Part shown: piece by piece, positions 15,120 through 22,771 of the stretch
How positions within the stretch are numbered: position 1 is the stretch's first letter
How the letters are laid out: each line of letters starts with the position of its first letter
DNA from: Candidatus Bathyarchaeota archaeon
Lineage (GTDB): Archaea; Thermoproteota; Bathyarchaeia; Bathyarchaeales; Bathyarchaeaceae
Assembly: GCA_023136395.1 (NCBI GenBank)
Contig: JAGLRI010000002.1
Location: 1-22,771, forward strand
Direction: 5' to 3'
DNA length: 22,771 nucleotides
The notes under the pieces: model-generated
Database searches by the model: none
The model's input: only the letters and a program-made list of their open reading frames with translations
What the model was told of the DNA's origin: nothing
Translations under genes and position numbers: made by a program

Positions 15120-16049
15120 TTGTTTAGAATTCAAAAAGAGCAAAAAACCTTCAAGATAGGTGGGGTAAAAGTAGGTGGACAATTAGGTGAGAACCCAACA
15201 GTCTTGATAGGGACATTATTTTATCATGGACACAAGATTGTGAAAGATGCAGCAAAGGGAGTTTTCGATCGAAGGAAAGCAGAGGAGCTTATCAATCGTC
15301 AGGATGAACTCTCCGATAAAACGGGAATTCCTTGCATGGTTGATGTGGTCTGTACTTCAACAGAAGCGCTCCAGAAATATCTAGATTTCGTGTCATCTTC
15401 AACGGATGCACCCATCTTGATAGAGGGAGTAATTGCTAGCAACAAGATATTCGGACTAGAATATGCAAAGGAAGTCGGATTAATCAATAGAATAATCTAT
15501 AATTCGTTAATTCCCCGTTATGAGAAAGCGGAAATTAAGAAGATCCAAGAAGTAGGTTTGAAAAGTGCCATTTTGCTGGCTATGAATACTAAAGATTTCA
15601 CAGCGAAAGGCAGAGTCACAGCAATTGACAATCTACTACGCGTAGCTAATATCGCAGCAATTGAGTGTCCGCTAATAGACACCTGCGTTTTAGACGTCGC
15701 TACCCTAGGGCAAGCTTGTTGGGCCCTCTTTGAGTTGAAGGAGAAATACGGGTTCCCAGTAGGATGTGGAGCCCATAACGCAGTTAGTAACATAGGGAAA
15801 AGACTGAAAACAAAATATGGTAAGCGAGTGGTTGAACCGTGCACAGCGTCAGTGAACGTTATGGCAACCACTATCGGCGCGGATTTCGTTCTCTACGGTC
15901 CAATTGAGGCTGCGGACTACATTTTCCCAGCTATAGGACTGGTGGATACGGCCTACGGGCAGCTCATATTGGATAAGGGACAAAAGTTAGAACGGACTCA
16001 CCCTCGGTTTAAAATATTACGTAGAGAAATCTTCAAAGAAGAGATTTAA
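15120..16049 (+). CDS. mtrH: MtrH-family methyltransferase (tetrahydromethanopterin methyl transfer)
   Basis: MtrH is the cytoplasmic subunit that exchanges a methyl group between a pterin carrier and a corrinoid. The 309 residues match the family: IGGVKVGGQLGENPTVLIGT at 13-32, FYHGHKIV at 34-41, CMVDVVCTS at 72-80, VGCGAHNAV near 219-227 and a C-terminal IFPAIGLVDTAYGQ stretch, consistent with a TIM barrel. No other mtr subunit gene is nearby; instead it faces a corrinoid methyltransferase operon across 100 bases. Stand-alone homologues such as MtgA and MtoA pass methyl groups from a dedicated corrinoid protein to the folate or pterin carrier, and I infer the same here. The start is TTG, with no better codon nearby. 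Confidence 0.9.
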   Translation: MFRIQKEQKTFKIGGVKVGGQLGENPTVLIGTLFYHGHKIVKDAAKGVFDRRKAEELINRQDELSDKTGIPCMVDVVCTSTEALQKYLDFVSSSTDAPILIEGVIASNKIFGLEYAKEVGLINRIIYNSLIPRYEKAEIKKIQEVGLKSAILLAMNTKDFTAKGRVTAIDNLLRVANIAAIECPLIDTCVLDVATLGQACWALFELKEKYGFPVGCGAHNAVSNIGKRLKTKYGKRVVEPCTASVNVMATTIGADFVLYGPIEAADYIFPAIGLVDTAYGQLILDKGQKLERTHPRFKILRREIFKEEI

Positions 16050-16141
16050 TTATTTTAGATACGTGCTTCTGATTTGTTCCTCAAACTTTACTGCTTAAAA
16101 ATTAAAACGTGGAAGATAAATATGTTCTTTGGTGCTTAGAA

Positions 16142-16468
16142 ATGGAAATCTCGTTTGAAAGTTTTTTAAAGCTTAACCTGAGGATTGGTAAAATAGTTGA
16201 AACAAAAAAAATTGTTGGGTCAAGAAACTTAATCAAAATGACGGTTGATTTTGGCGTTGAGAAAAGATCATCAGTAGCAGGACTATTACAATACTATAAA
16301 CCAGAAGAAATAATAGGAAAAAAATACGCCTTCGTCTTGAACTTGCAACGAAGGAAATTCATGGGCATAGAATCCCAGTGCATGATACTCGCTGCCGAGG
16401 ATGATAAGGGTAACGTTGTTTTGATAAAACCTGAAACGGACATCGAAGTAGGAAGCAGAATAAGGTAA
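16142..16468 (+). CDS. Stand-alone tRNA-binding OB-fold protein (MetRS-beta/CsaA-like)
   Basis: This 108-residue protein is a single EMAP-II/ARC1-type tRNA-binding domain. It shows ISFESFLKLNLRIGKIVE at 3-20, the VAGLLQYYKPEEIIGKK segment in the middle and FMGIESQCMILAAEDDKGN, the family's signature for the GIxSxGMxLAA motif with Cys in place of Gly. In archaea such proteins act as a separate beta subunit of methionyl-tRNA synthetase; bacterial CsaA is a chaperone-like relative. I start it at ATG 16142, where the domain begins and GGTG lies seven bases upstream; an in-frame GTG at 16109 would add eleven residues that do not match the family. It follows mtrH with about 90 bases between, so it may or may not share its transcript. 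Confidence 0.88.
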   Translation: MEISFESFLKLNLRIGKIVETKKIVGSRNLIKMTVDFGVEKRSSVAGLLQYYKPEEIIGKKYAFVLNLQRRKFMGIESQCMILAAEDDKGNVVLIKPETDIEVGSRIR

Positions 16469-16510
16469 AAACCGCATTTAAAGAATTATTTTCTTTTCAA
16501 TAAAAAGAGG

Positions 16511-16567
16511 AGATTAAGGATTATCGTTACCCCTTCAAGAGGTGACATAAAAAGATTAAGGGATTAT
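16511..16567 (+). repeat. Pair of direct repeats upstream of the transporter gene
   Basis: AGATTAAGGATTAT at 16511-16524 recurs as AGATTAAGGGATTAT at 16553-16567, one inserted G apart. Start-to-start spacing is 42 bases, about four turns of the helix, so bound proteins would face the same side. The second copy ends about 35 bases before the transporter ATG, close to where a TATA box or initiation site should be. This suits a pair of regulator sites, but two copies are few. Confidence 0.35.
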
Positions 16568-16602
16568 AACAGATAATTCACTTCTTTTCTTAGTGATTTT
16601 AG

Positions 16603-17480
16603 ATGATTGCCGAGTTATTGTCTCTTTTTACAGCTTTTTGTTATGGAAGTAGTGCAATCTTCATAAGAAAAGGTTTAAAAACTTCAAATACGATGTCCGC
16701 TGTTTTAGTGAGTACGTCCATCCAATTCGTTATATTATGGATTACCTTCATTTTTCTTTCTCAACATTCCCCAACTTTTGATGTTAAAGCAGTTTTATTT
16801 TTTGTATTAGCTGGTGTAAGTGCTACAGGAATTGGTAGGATGTTAAATTACATAGGAATTAATAGACTTGGGGTCTCAATTACTCAACCATTAATTGGTT
16901 CAGCACCCTTGTTCTCCATTATTACTGCCGCAGTTTTTTTAACTGAACAATTTGCTCTATTTGTTTACCTTGGAACCGCTCTAATAATCTTGGGTGTTGC
17001 GATATTAAGTCAAAGAAGTAAGGATCAGCTCAAAATAAATGGATTAAAAAGAATGTATATTATTATCCCTCTGCTTGCGGCATTATTTTATGGATCTCTT
17101 CAACTTTTAGGAAAATTGGATTAAACATCCTTAATTTACCGCTTTTTGGGGCGACTATTGGTGTTTCTGCATCTTGGATCTTTTTGTTACTTTTTTTGAT
17201 CTTTTCTGGAAGAATAAAAACCATTTCATTAGATAAACCTAGTCTTCGTTTCTTCTCATGTTCGGGGTTATTTGTAAGTATTGGAATGATTAGTATGTTT
17301 TATGCGTATAGCGAGGGAAAAGTTGGGATTGTGGCTCCATTAATTGCCACCAATCCTTTGTTTGCCCTTCTATTTAGTTATGTGTTTCTCAAAAACACTG
17401 AGAAAATATCCTATAAAATTGTTATTGGAGCAGGTATCACATTATTAGGCGTAATCTTAATTTCAATGTTCCGATCATGA
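16603..17480 (+). pseudogene. EamA/DMT-family transporter broken by a one-base frameshift
   Basis: The two halves of a ten-helix EamA (drug/metabolite transporter) permease lie in different frames. The first frame (16603 to a stop at 17124) gives about 173 residues with the first EamA repeat, such as FCYGSSAIFIRKG and LGTALIILGVAIL, and the opening of the second repeat, LLAALFYGSLQLLGK. One extra A in the AAAA at 17112-17115 would continue as IGLNILNLPLFGATIGVSAS and run on to 17480, ending with the family's IGAGITLLGVILIS. The intact protein would have about 292 residues, a normal length. Nothing else is damaged, so this is a very recent mutation or a homopolymer sequencing error. The gene is clearly more AT-rich than hel308 next to it, part of which reflects its hydrophobic content. 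Substrate unknown. Confidence 0.85.
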
Positions 17481-17525
17481 TTTTTATAAGCTAACCAAAG
17501 AAGATACGGCTTAAAGGTGTAAACA

Positions 17526-19757
17526 TTGAAAATCGAAGATCTGCCTGTACCAGAACCCGTAAAAAGGGTTATAATCAATACAGGGATCACTGAACTTTAT
17601 CCACCACAAGAAGATGCCATACGTGCTGGTGCATTAGATGGAAAGAACTTTATCCTAGCAAGCCCCACCGCTTCAGGCAAGACCCTCATCGCTGAACTCT
17701 GTGCTCTCAAACACATACTGGAGAAGGATGGACGAGTCCTTTATTTAACTCCTCTAAGGGCACTAGCCAACGAAAAATTTGAAGAGTTCAAAAAATACAC
17801 TATCATAAAGAAAAAGAATGGGAGATGGGTTAGCGTCGGCATCAGTACAGGCGACTATGATGCCGCTGATCCATGGCTCGCAAGATACGACATCATTATT
17901 ACTACAAATGAAAAAACCGATTCGTTACTGAGACATCGGGCTCGTTGGATGAACGAAATTTCCCTAGTAATTGCTGATGAGGTACACTTGCTCAATAACG
18001 CTGACCGTGGACCAACGTTGGAAGTGGTGCTCGCACGCTTAATGCAAATTAATCCACATGCTCAATTTTTAGCCTTAAGTGCTACAGTGAAAAACGCTGA
18101 AGAGGCTGCCGAGTGGTTAAAAGCTGAGTCCATTACAACTGATTGGAGACCCGTTACTCTAAGAGAAGGCGTGCTCTTACATGACACGATCCAATTTAAG
18201 GATGGAGGCACGGAGAATATTAAAAAACCCGCCAAAAAACCCGTCCTAAATCTTGCATTACATACTATACAGCTTGGTGGACAAGCTCTCGTCTTCACTG
18301 GGACAAGAAGAAACGCTGTTAGTCTAGCTAAGGAAATGTCAAAAGTGTTAATCCCCTTCATATCCAAGTCATTGAGTCGTGCTTTAATGCGCATTGTTGA
18401 AAAGATCCTCACCACCGGTGAGCGGACAAGAATAAGTGAATTATTGTCTGAACTTATTAAGCATGGAACAGCCTTTCATCACGCTGGCTTGAGTGGTTCT
18501 CAAAGGAGGATAATTGAAGAGGCCTTTAGGGAAGGAAAGATTAAGGTTTTAACCGCAACACCCACCTTGGCTTTTGGGGTTAATCTACCCGCTAGAATAG
18601 TGATAATCAATAATTATCGGCGATACGAGTCTGGGTATGGATATTACCCCATTCCGGTTCTTGAATATAAACAAATGGCGGGGAGAGCTGGTAGACCACG
18701 TTATGATACGATTGGGGAAGCTCTCCTAATCGCTAATACTGAGGATGAACGTGACTATTTAATGGAGAGTTATGTTCTTGCTGATCCAGAGAGAATCTGG
18801 TCGAAATTAGCGGTAGAGAGAATTCTTAGATCCCACGTTCTGGCTACTATAGCTTCTGACTTTGCTCATACTGAGCAGGGGATCTATGACTTTTTTGGCA
18901 AAACATTCTATGCTTTTCAATACGACTCACACGCTATCAAAGGGGTTATTACAAAAACTCTGAAATTTCTTTACAAAGAGAAAATGATTGATGTGAGTAG
19001 TGAAAATGTTTTCGCGACCAAGTTTGGGCGCAGGACCTCTGAACTGTACATAGATCCTGTTTCTGCGGTTTTGATTCGTGATGCCCTATTAAATCGAGCA
19101 CCGAGACTAACAAACCTTAGCTTCCTTCACATGGTCGCTCATACTCCTGACATGTTTCCTAAACTTCGTCCATATTCAAGAGAGATAAGCAACCTCGCTA
19201 TTTTTGTCGATGGGCACAGGGAAGAATTCATGTTTGAGGTTGTTGATGAATGGTCAGACAGAATTAGTTATGAAGCTTTTCTTGGAGAAGCTAAGCTTGC
19301 TTGGGTTTTGAGCACATGGATGGAGGAAATCTCGGAAGATGAGGTTATAGCGAGATTTCGAGTCCAACCAGGTGATCTATATCGACTTATTGGAACATCA
19401 CGGTGGCTCCTATACGCCTCTCAAGAGTTAGCAACGCTCTTCGGTCACAAAGACATTACTTCCCATTTAGCTAAAATTACGGAGCGAGTTAAGAGAGGGG
19501 TGAAAGAGGAACTACTGCCTTTAGTTAAGTTGGAAGGAATAGGCAGAGTCCGGGCACGCATACTTTACAATGCTGATTTAAGAACATTGAACGATCTTAA
19601 GAAAGTGCCCTTTGATAAGTTAATTAAACTGCCCTTTATAGGATCTAAAATTGCCAAGGAAATTAAGGAACAGGTGGGTGGTTATATTAAATCAAAAGAT
19701 TGGAAAAATCTGAAGAAAGGAAAAGATTGGGAGCAACAAGTTATAACCAAATACTAA
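17526..19757 (+). CDS. hel308: Hel308 superfamily 2 DNA helicase
   Basis: Hel308 (Hjm) is a 3'-5' helicase that unwinds lagging-strand structures at stalled forks and is linked to recombination. The 743 residues are full length. It opens MKIEDLPVPEPVKRVI and has the Q-motif region YPPQED at 25-30, Walker A SPTASGKT at 46-53, DEVH at 151-154, SAT at 185-187, motif V TATPTLAFGVNLPA at 343-356 and motif VI QMAGRAGRPRYD at 383-394. A winged helix and ratchet domain follow, then a helix-hairpin-helix end (LEGIGRVRARIL and LPFIGSKIAKEI). DEVH instead of the commoner DEIH is conservative. The TTG start is supported by AGGTG six bases upstream. It converges with the herA gene. Confidence 0.95.
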   Translation: MKIEDLPVPEPVKRVIINTGITELYPPQEDAIRAGALDGKNFILASPTASGKTLIAELCALKHILEKDGRVLYLTPLRALANEKFEEFKKYTIIKKKNGRWVSVGISTGDYDAADPWLARYDIIITTNEKTDSLLRHRARWMNEISLVIADEVHLLNNADRGPTLEVVLARLMQINPHAQFLALSATVKNAEEAAEWLKAESITTDWRPVTLREGVLLHDTIQFKDGGTENIKKPAKKPVLNLALHTIQLGGQALVFTGTRRNAVSLAKEMSKVLIPFISKSLSRALMRIVEKILTTGERTRISELLSELIKHGTAFHHAGLSGSQRRIIEEAFREGKIKVLTATPTLAFGVNLPARIVIINNYRRYESGYGYYPIPVLEYKQMAGRAGRPRYDTIGEALLIANTEDERDYLMESYVLADPERIWSKLAVERILRSHVLATIASDFAHTEQGIYDFFGKTFYAFQYDSHAIKGVITKTLKFLYKEKMIDVSSENVFATKFGRRTSELYIDPVSAVLIRDALLNRAPRLTNLSFLHMVAHTPDMFPKLRPYSREISNLAIFVDGHREEFMFEVVDEWSDRISYEAFLGEAKLAWVLSTWMEEISEDEVIARFRVQPGDLYRLIGTSRWLLYASQELATLFGHKDITSHLAKITERVKRGVKEELLPLVKLEGIGRVRARILYNADLRTLNDLKKVPFDKLIKLPFIGSKIAKEIKEQVGGYIKSKDWKNLKKGKDWEQQVITKY

Positions 19758-19801
19758 TTAGCCCTTTTAGGCAAATCAAGATTCAATGGTCAAAAGGATA
19801 T

Positions 19802-19842
19802 AAAAACCCAGACACTAACTGTCCAATAGGTTATAATTTTTT
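19802..19842. terminator. Possible two-way terminator between hel308 and herA
   Basis: A small hairpin, GACA at 19811-19814 and TGTC at 19820-19823, is followed on the plus strand by six T (19837-19842) and on the minus strand by five T (opposite A at 19802-19806). It sits where two convergent genes end. Archaeal termination depends mainly on T-runs, so the hairpin may be incidental. Confidence 0.3.
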
Positions 19843-21375
19843 GTAAAGCAATCGGCGTCCGCTAACTTGAATGGGTGAAATTTTAGAAAATTGTTTTTCC
19901 TTCATAGCCATGATCTGAAACCTAAGCATCGGCGACATCTTGGCTGATGCCGGTCTTAACTCAGGCTCTACCTTAACCCAGAGGGGGAATTTACACTTTA
20001 GAGCGGTTCCCTTCACTATGGCTTCTCCTTGTGGTAGCGACCCCAATAATTCCACGAAGTGGTCACCCACCACCTCTTGGAGTCTTCTTTTGTCGATGTC
20101 TTCCAACGCGTGTGAGATAATGTTGTTTGCGCATTGGGTTATCACGGTTTTATCTACCGTTGCTAATCGTTGGGTTACGATCCATAGTCCGATGCCGTTT
20201 CGCCCCCCGTTGGTAGCTACCTCTTTAACAATGGATAGCAGTTTACTTCGACCGTCTTTATCACCTATGGAGAATTGGGTCCACTGGGGTGCGTAGTACA
20301 TAGCCTCTTCTAAGACTACGACGCATCCGAAGCTGGAATTCTCTAACGCTTCATAGAAGATTCTGCGTAACACTTGAGAGAGAACTATATGTTTTTTTGC
20401 CCAACCGTTTGGTCCTTTGGATAAGTCCACTATAACGATCCTATGGCGATTTAGAAGATCCACTGGATCCAACGCATTAACGTTCTCGTTAGGGATTATC
20501 CTTGAAAAACGAATTGCTTCAATCACCTGTTTTCTATAACTGTCAAGATCTGCTTCAGATCTGCTAAAACCAACGCACTTATCTGAAACTGTTTTTACGG
20601 CTTCAATGAGAGTCTGTTTTATTAATGGGTGTCTTGCTTTTCTTATGCGACTTAGAGCCTTAATCAAAATTTTTGACATCCACCAACCTTTCTGCCACCC
20701 GAATTCGCCAATAATGTCATCTGAATGTATATTTTCAGATTTGAAGAAGGACGGCCATGACCCTATCTTTACCTTATCTCCAAATACTTCCTTTAAACTG
20801 CTATATTCACCATCTTTATCAATAATTAGGAATTTGACTGGGGGTTCTGCTTGGGTAGCCCTTGCAATCATAGAGATGGCGGTGGTAGTTTTCCCGGTGC
20901 CAACTGCTCCGCATATAAGACAGCATTGTCTGATTAGGTAGTATAGGTCTAGTTCTACGTCTAAACCGCTGTTCGGGTCTACACCGAGTCGTACTTTCCA
21001 TCTTGAGGATGGTTTTGTGAACGTCTCTATTATATTCTGGTCTGCCTTTAAAACAGGAGTGTGAGGTGACAGGGGATATCTCAGGGGTCGGATTGCTTTA
21101 CCGTCCATCCAGCCCCATTGATACGCTTCAGCTCTCACTGTGGTTCTTTCATCATCTCTGAGAACGGTTCCTTCCTTTAGTAGGGCTTCTTCGTAATCCC
21201 TAGTCTCCTTGTGTGAGTATACTTTGGTGACTTGGTAGACTACAGGAAAACCGTTTTTTGGGTGCTTAATATATGTCAAATCTCCTTTAGCAACCTCGCC
21301 GTCCTTCTCAAGAACTATAGTGATTGAATTTGTGCGGTAGTCACCATAAGTACTGAAGGTGTGTCCTGCTCTCAT
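19831..21375 (-). CDS. herA: HerA hexameric DNA translocase of the HerA-NurA end-resection machine
   Basis: HerA pumps DNA through a ring that feeds the NurA nuclease, producing 3' tails for recombination alongside Mre11-Rad50. The 514 residues have an N-terminal HAS-barrel domain (about 1-130), then a FtsK/HerA RecA-like core. Walker A is GAVGTGKT at 156-163, Walker B VVVLEEA at 352-358, and the GGRNGIGLWIVTQR segment at 390-403 supplies the sensor glutamine and a likely arginine finger at Arg392. The C-terminal tail probably braces the hexamer. Its ATG overlaps the nurA stop by four bases, the usual nurA-herA arrangement. No mre11 or rad50 is visible in the window. Confidence 0.93.
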   Translation of the reverse strand: MRAGHTFSTYGDYRTNSITIVLEKDGEVAKGDLTYIKHPKNGFPVVYQVTKVYSHKETRDYEEALLKEGTVLRDDERTTVRAEAYQWGWMDGKAIRPLRYPLSPHTPVLKADQNIIETFTKPSSRWKVRLGVDPNSGLDVELDLYYLIRQCCLICGAVGTGKTTTAISMIARATQAEPPVKFLIIDKDGEYSSLKEVFGDKVKIGSWPSFFKSENIHSDDIIGEFGWQKGWWMSKILIKALSRIRKARHPLIKQTLIEAVKTVSDKCVGFSRSEADLDSYRKQVIEAIRFSRIIPNENVNALDPVDLLNRHRIVIVDLSKGPNGWAKKHIVLSQVLRRIFYEALENSSFGCVVVLEEAMYYAPQWTQFSIGDKDGRSKLLSIVKEVATNGGRNGIGLWIVTQRLATVDKTVITQCANNIISHALEDIDKRRLQEVVGDHFVELLGSLPQGEAIVKGTALKCKFPLWVKVEPELRPASAKMSPMLRFQIMAMKEKQFSKISPIQVSGRRLLYKKL

Positions 21376-22442
21376 TTAAACTCCCCCCAAACGCTGGCAG
21401 CCATGGAAGAAGTGCCGAAGCGTTTCTCTAATCGAGGAATTAGCTCTGAATAAATTTCGTAGACAAACTTCTTTGTAACCCGAACCTCTTCATCCGCTTT
21501 TACGATGGGAAGAGGAATTCCCTTGTTTATGGCTGTAGAGTAACAATAGCTAGTTAAGTTATCTAACGAATCTAACATGAACTCTGGAATGTCGATCCTG
21601 ATTGGGGGTAACAGGTGATTTGAAGATAAACGCGTGTAAAAGGAGTATATGGTGTGGTTGATTAGGTCCATAAAGGGTGCAGCTCTTACCATCCTTTGTA
21701 AAGCGTCTCTTGGTGAGAAGACATCGGTTCTCTCTCCTGGCTTCAACATTTGAAGGAGGACAAAAGAGTCTGGAAGATGAGTTATTTGCTGCAGTTCAAG
21801 ATAATTGATCAAATACCTAGCAGTAGTTCTTTTAACAATACCTGCAATAGCTATGCCTTCTTTAGCACATAACTTTAACAATAGATTTATTGATGAAATT
21901 AGGGCTTGTCGATCCTGCTTCTCACCCTTGTTAGCCCACCAATTACCAAAAGCTAGGGGACCATCAATAAGTACTAAATCAACTTTATTTTTCGTTACGA
22001 ATCTCGTCGCAGTTTCAAACAATTTAGTCTCGCGCCTAAGGCTCACGATCTCATGGAACTTTTCATCTGAAAAGCTGTATGGAAGTCTGATAGCTTCAGG
22101 TTTAGTAAAGTATCTTTTAGCATTCGGTAGTTGATAGACCAAAGCAGCTATAATGGCAAACCAACGTGACGCTAACGGAACTCGTTGACTGCCTGCATCA
22201 ATCCCAGCGACTATGTCATAAACAACTTTACGATCAATTGAATAAAAAGCAATTTTTCGTTTGATCGCAGAAACTACTTGGGGTAGTTTCAAGAAATCAC
22301 TGTTTACATCCTTGGAAACCTCGTTTAGGATCATGTTCCGAAGAGCTAAACACAGATGTGGATAAGTCATTCTAGTTTCCTTCAGCAAATCGCTTTTTAA
22401 GGTATTCTGTTCTTTTTTTATATGGGTGTGGTGAGTTATCAT
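21372..22442 (-). CDS. nurA: NurA 5'-3' nuclease
   Basis: NurA is the nuclease partner of HerA and has an RNase-H-like core. The 356 residues include the first metal-binding block AGIDAGSQRVPLASRWFAII at 79-98 with Asp82, the second block VDLVLIDGPL at 154-163 with Asp160, the conserved segment IAGIVKRTTARYL, and the C-terminal LPIVKADEEVRVTKK. The length suits crenarchaeal-type NurA. The ATG at 22442 has GAGGCG about ten bases upstream; a second ATG at 22370 (residue 25) follows AAGGAAA and is a real alternative, since the first 24 residues look unlike the family core. It is the first gene of the pair and overlaps herA. Confidence 0.9.
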   Translation of the reverse strand: MITHHTHIKKEQNTLKSDLLKETRMTYPHLCLALRNMILNEVSKDVNSDFLKLPQVVSAIKRKIAFYSIDRKVVYDIVAGIDAGSQRVPLASRWFAIIAALVYQLPNAKRYFTKPEAIRLPYSFSDEKFHEIVSLRRETKLFETATRFVTKNKVDLVLIDGPLAFGNWWANKGEKQDRQALISSINLLLKLCAKEGIAIAGIVKRTTARYLINYLELQQITHLPDSFVLLQMLKPGERTDVFSPRDALQRMVRAAPFMDLINHTIYSFYTRLSSNHLLPPIRIDIPEFMLDSLDNLTSYCYSTAINKGIPLPIVKADEEVRVTKKFVYEIYSELIPRLEKRFGTSSMAASVWGEFK

Positions 22443-22470
22443 ATCAGCTAAACGCCTCTTACGCTGGTTT

Positions 22471-22502
22471 GTCGCTAACGCCGGGAATCCCGACTTGGCG
22501 AC
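22471..22502. other. GC-rich nested hairpin just upstream of nurA
   Basis: GTCGC at 22471-22475 pairs with GCGAC at 22498-22502, and inside it CGGG (22482-22485) pairs with CCCG (22489-22492) over an AAT loop. The 32 bases are clearly more GC-rich than the surrounding sequence. It lies 29 bases before the nurA ATG and about 35 bases after the stop of the upstream winged-helix gene, so it could sit in the nurA leader or mark the end of the preceding transcript. I could not fit a tRNA to it. Confidence 0.35.
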
Positions 22503-22536
22503 CCATCTTTTCCTTTATTGAAAATGTGTCAGCAAT

Positions 22537-22771
22537 TCACTTCCTAGGTAATTTTTCATTTAGAATTTTGTAAACGTGGAGGATCATGGCTAGACAGTTA
22601 TCTCTATTTGCTCTGTAAACACCTCTTTTAGGACAGAATAGCAAGCCCATTTTATGAAGCTGACGTACCGCATCTCTCACAGTGCTTGGTGTAAGATTTA
22701 AGGACTTGCTGATTTTTTTGGGAGAAAACGCCTTACCCTGCCAAAATACAAAAAGAAGGATTTTATATGTA
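22537..22771 (-). CDS. Winged-helix regulator, 5' end missing
   Basis: On the minus strand an open frame enters from the window edge and ends with TGA at 22537-22539, giving 77 visible residues. It begins TYKILLFVFWQGKAFSPKKI and contains a clear helix-turn-helix, LNLTPSTVRDAVRQLHKMGL, followed by a hairpin wing FCPKRGVYRAN and a final helix ending LNEKLPRK. This is a MarR/ArsR-like winged helix, probably a transcription regulator. Its start and any further N-terminal domain lie outside the window. It is codirectional with nurA-herA, about 94 bases upstream. Confidence 0.72.
   Translation of the reverse strand, partial: TYKILLFVFWQGKAFSPKKISKSLNLTPSTVRDAVRQLHKMGLLFCPKRGVYRANRDNCLAMILHVYKILNEKLPRK

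Noticed and set aside
16109..16141. Upstream GTG start for the tRNA-binding protein
   Set aside because: The eleven extra residues do not match the family and the ATG at 16142 coincides with the domain start and a GGTG element.
17105..17183. Programmed frameshifting in the transporter gene
   Set aside because: There is no classic slippery heptamer or downstream structure, and EamA proteins are not known to use recoding; mutation or sequencing error is simpler.
22443..22536. tRNA gene in the GC-rich stretch before nurA
   Set aside because: No seven-base acceptor stem, anticodon arm or T-loop could be assembled.
1..22771. CRISPR arrays, insertion sequences, rRNA and tRNA genes
   Set aside because: No regularly spaced repeats, transposase-like products, terminal inverted repeats or recognisable stable RNA genes were seen on either strand.

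Overview
The window reads as a piece of an archaeal chromosome. Its information-processing genes are the archaeal versions: Orc1/Cdc6, two-subunit clamp loader (RfcS/RfcL), Gins23, MCM, Hel308 and a HerA-NurA pair. Many genes start with TTG or GTG and several have clear purine-rich ribosome binding sites. The gins23-mcm pairing, and an MtrH homologue accompanied by corrinoid methyltransferase genes rather than other mtr genes, suggest a TACK-type archaeon, plausibly Bathyarchaeia. That placement is inference; there is no rRNA in the window and I could run no searches.

Layout. (1) 34-3221, plus strand: orc1/cdc6, a small ArsR-like winged-helix protein, a coiled-coil protein of unknown function, moaC and moaB, tightly packed like one operon. 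(2) 3426-6344, plus: rfcS and rfcL, then two small cysteine-rich proteins. (3) 6463-7707, minus: a glutamate dehydrogenase, followed by about 730 bases without a convincing gene. (4) 8434-11033, plus: gins23 overlapping mcm. (5) 11114-16049: a one-carbon island made of a RACo-type corrinoid activator (plus), a minus-strand operon of corrinoid protein, URO-D-family methyltransferase and a 45-residue mini-protein with a perfect Shine-Dalgarno sequence, and a divergent mtrH. (6) 16142-17480: a tRNA-binding OB-fold protein and an EamA-type transporter broken by a one-base frameshift. (7) 17526-22442: hel308 converging on the nurA-herA operon. (8) 22537-22771: the 3' end of a winged-helix gene running off the window.

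How it works together. Regions 1, 2, 4 and 7 supply origin binding or licensing, clamp loading, the CMG-like helicase (MCM and GINS), fork restart (Hel308) and DNA-end resection (HerA-NurA). Region 5 contains the parts of a corrinoid methyl-transfer system like the Mto/Mtv O-demethylases: a methyltransferase moves a methyl group from a donor to the corrinoid protein, MtrH passes it to tetrahydromethanopterin (or a related pterin), and the activator repairs oxidised cobalt. The donor is unknown; aromatic methoxy groups are the leading guess from family resemblance.
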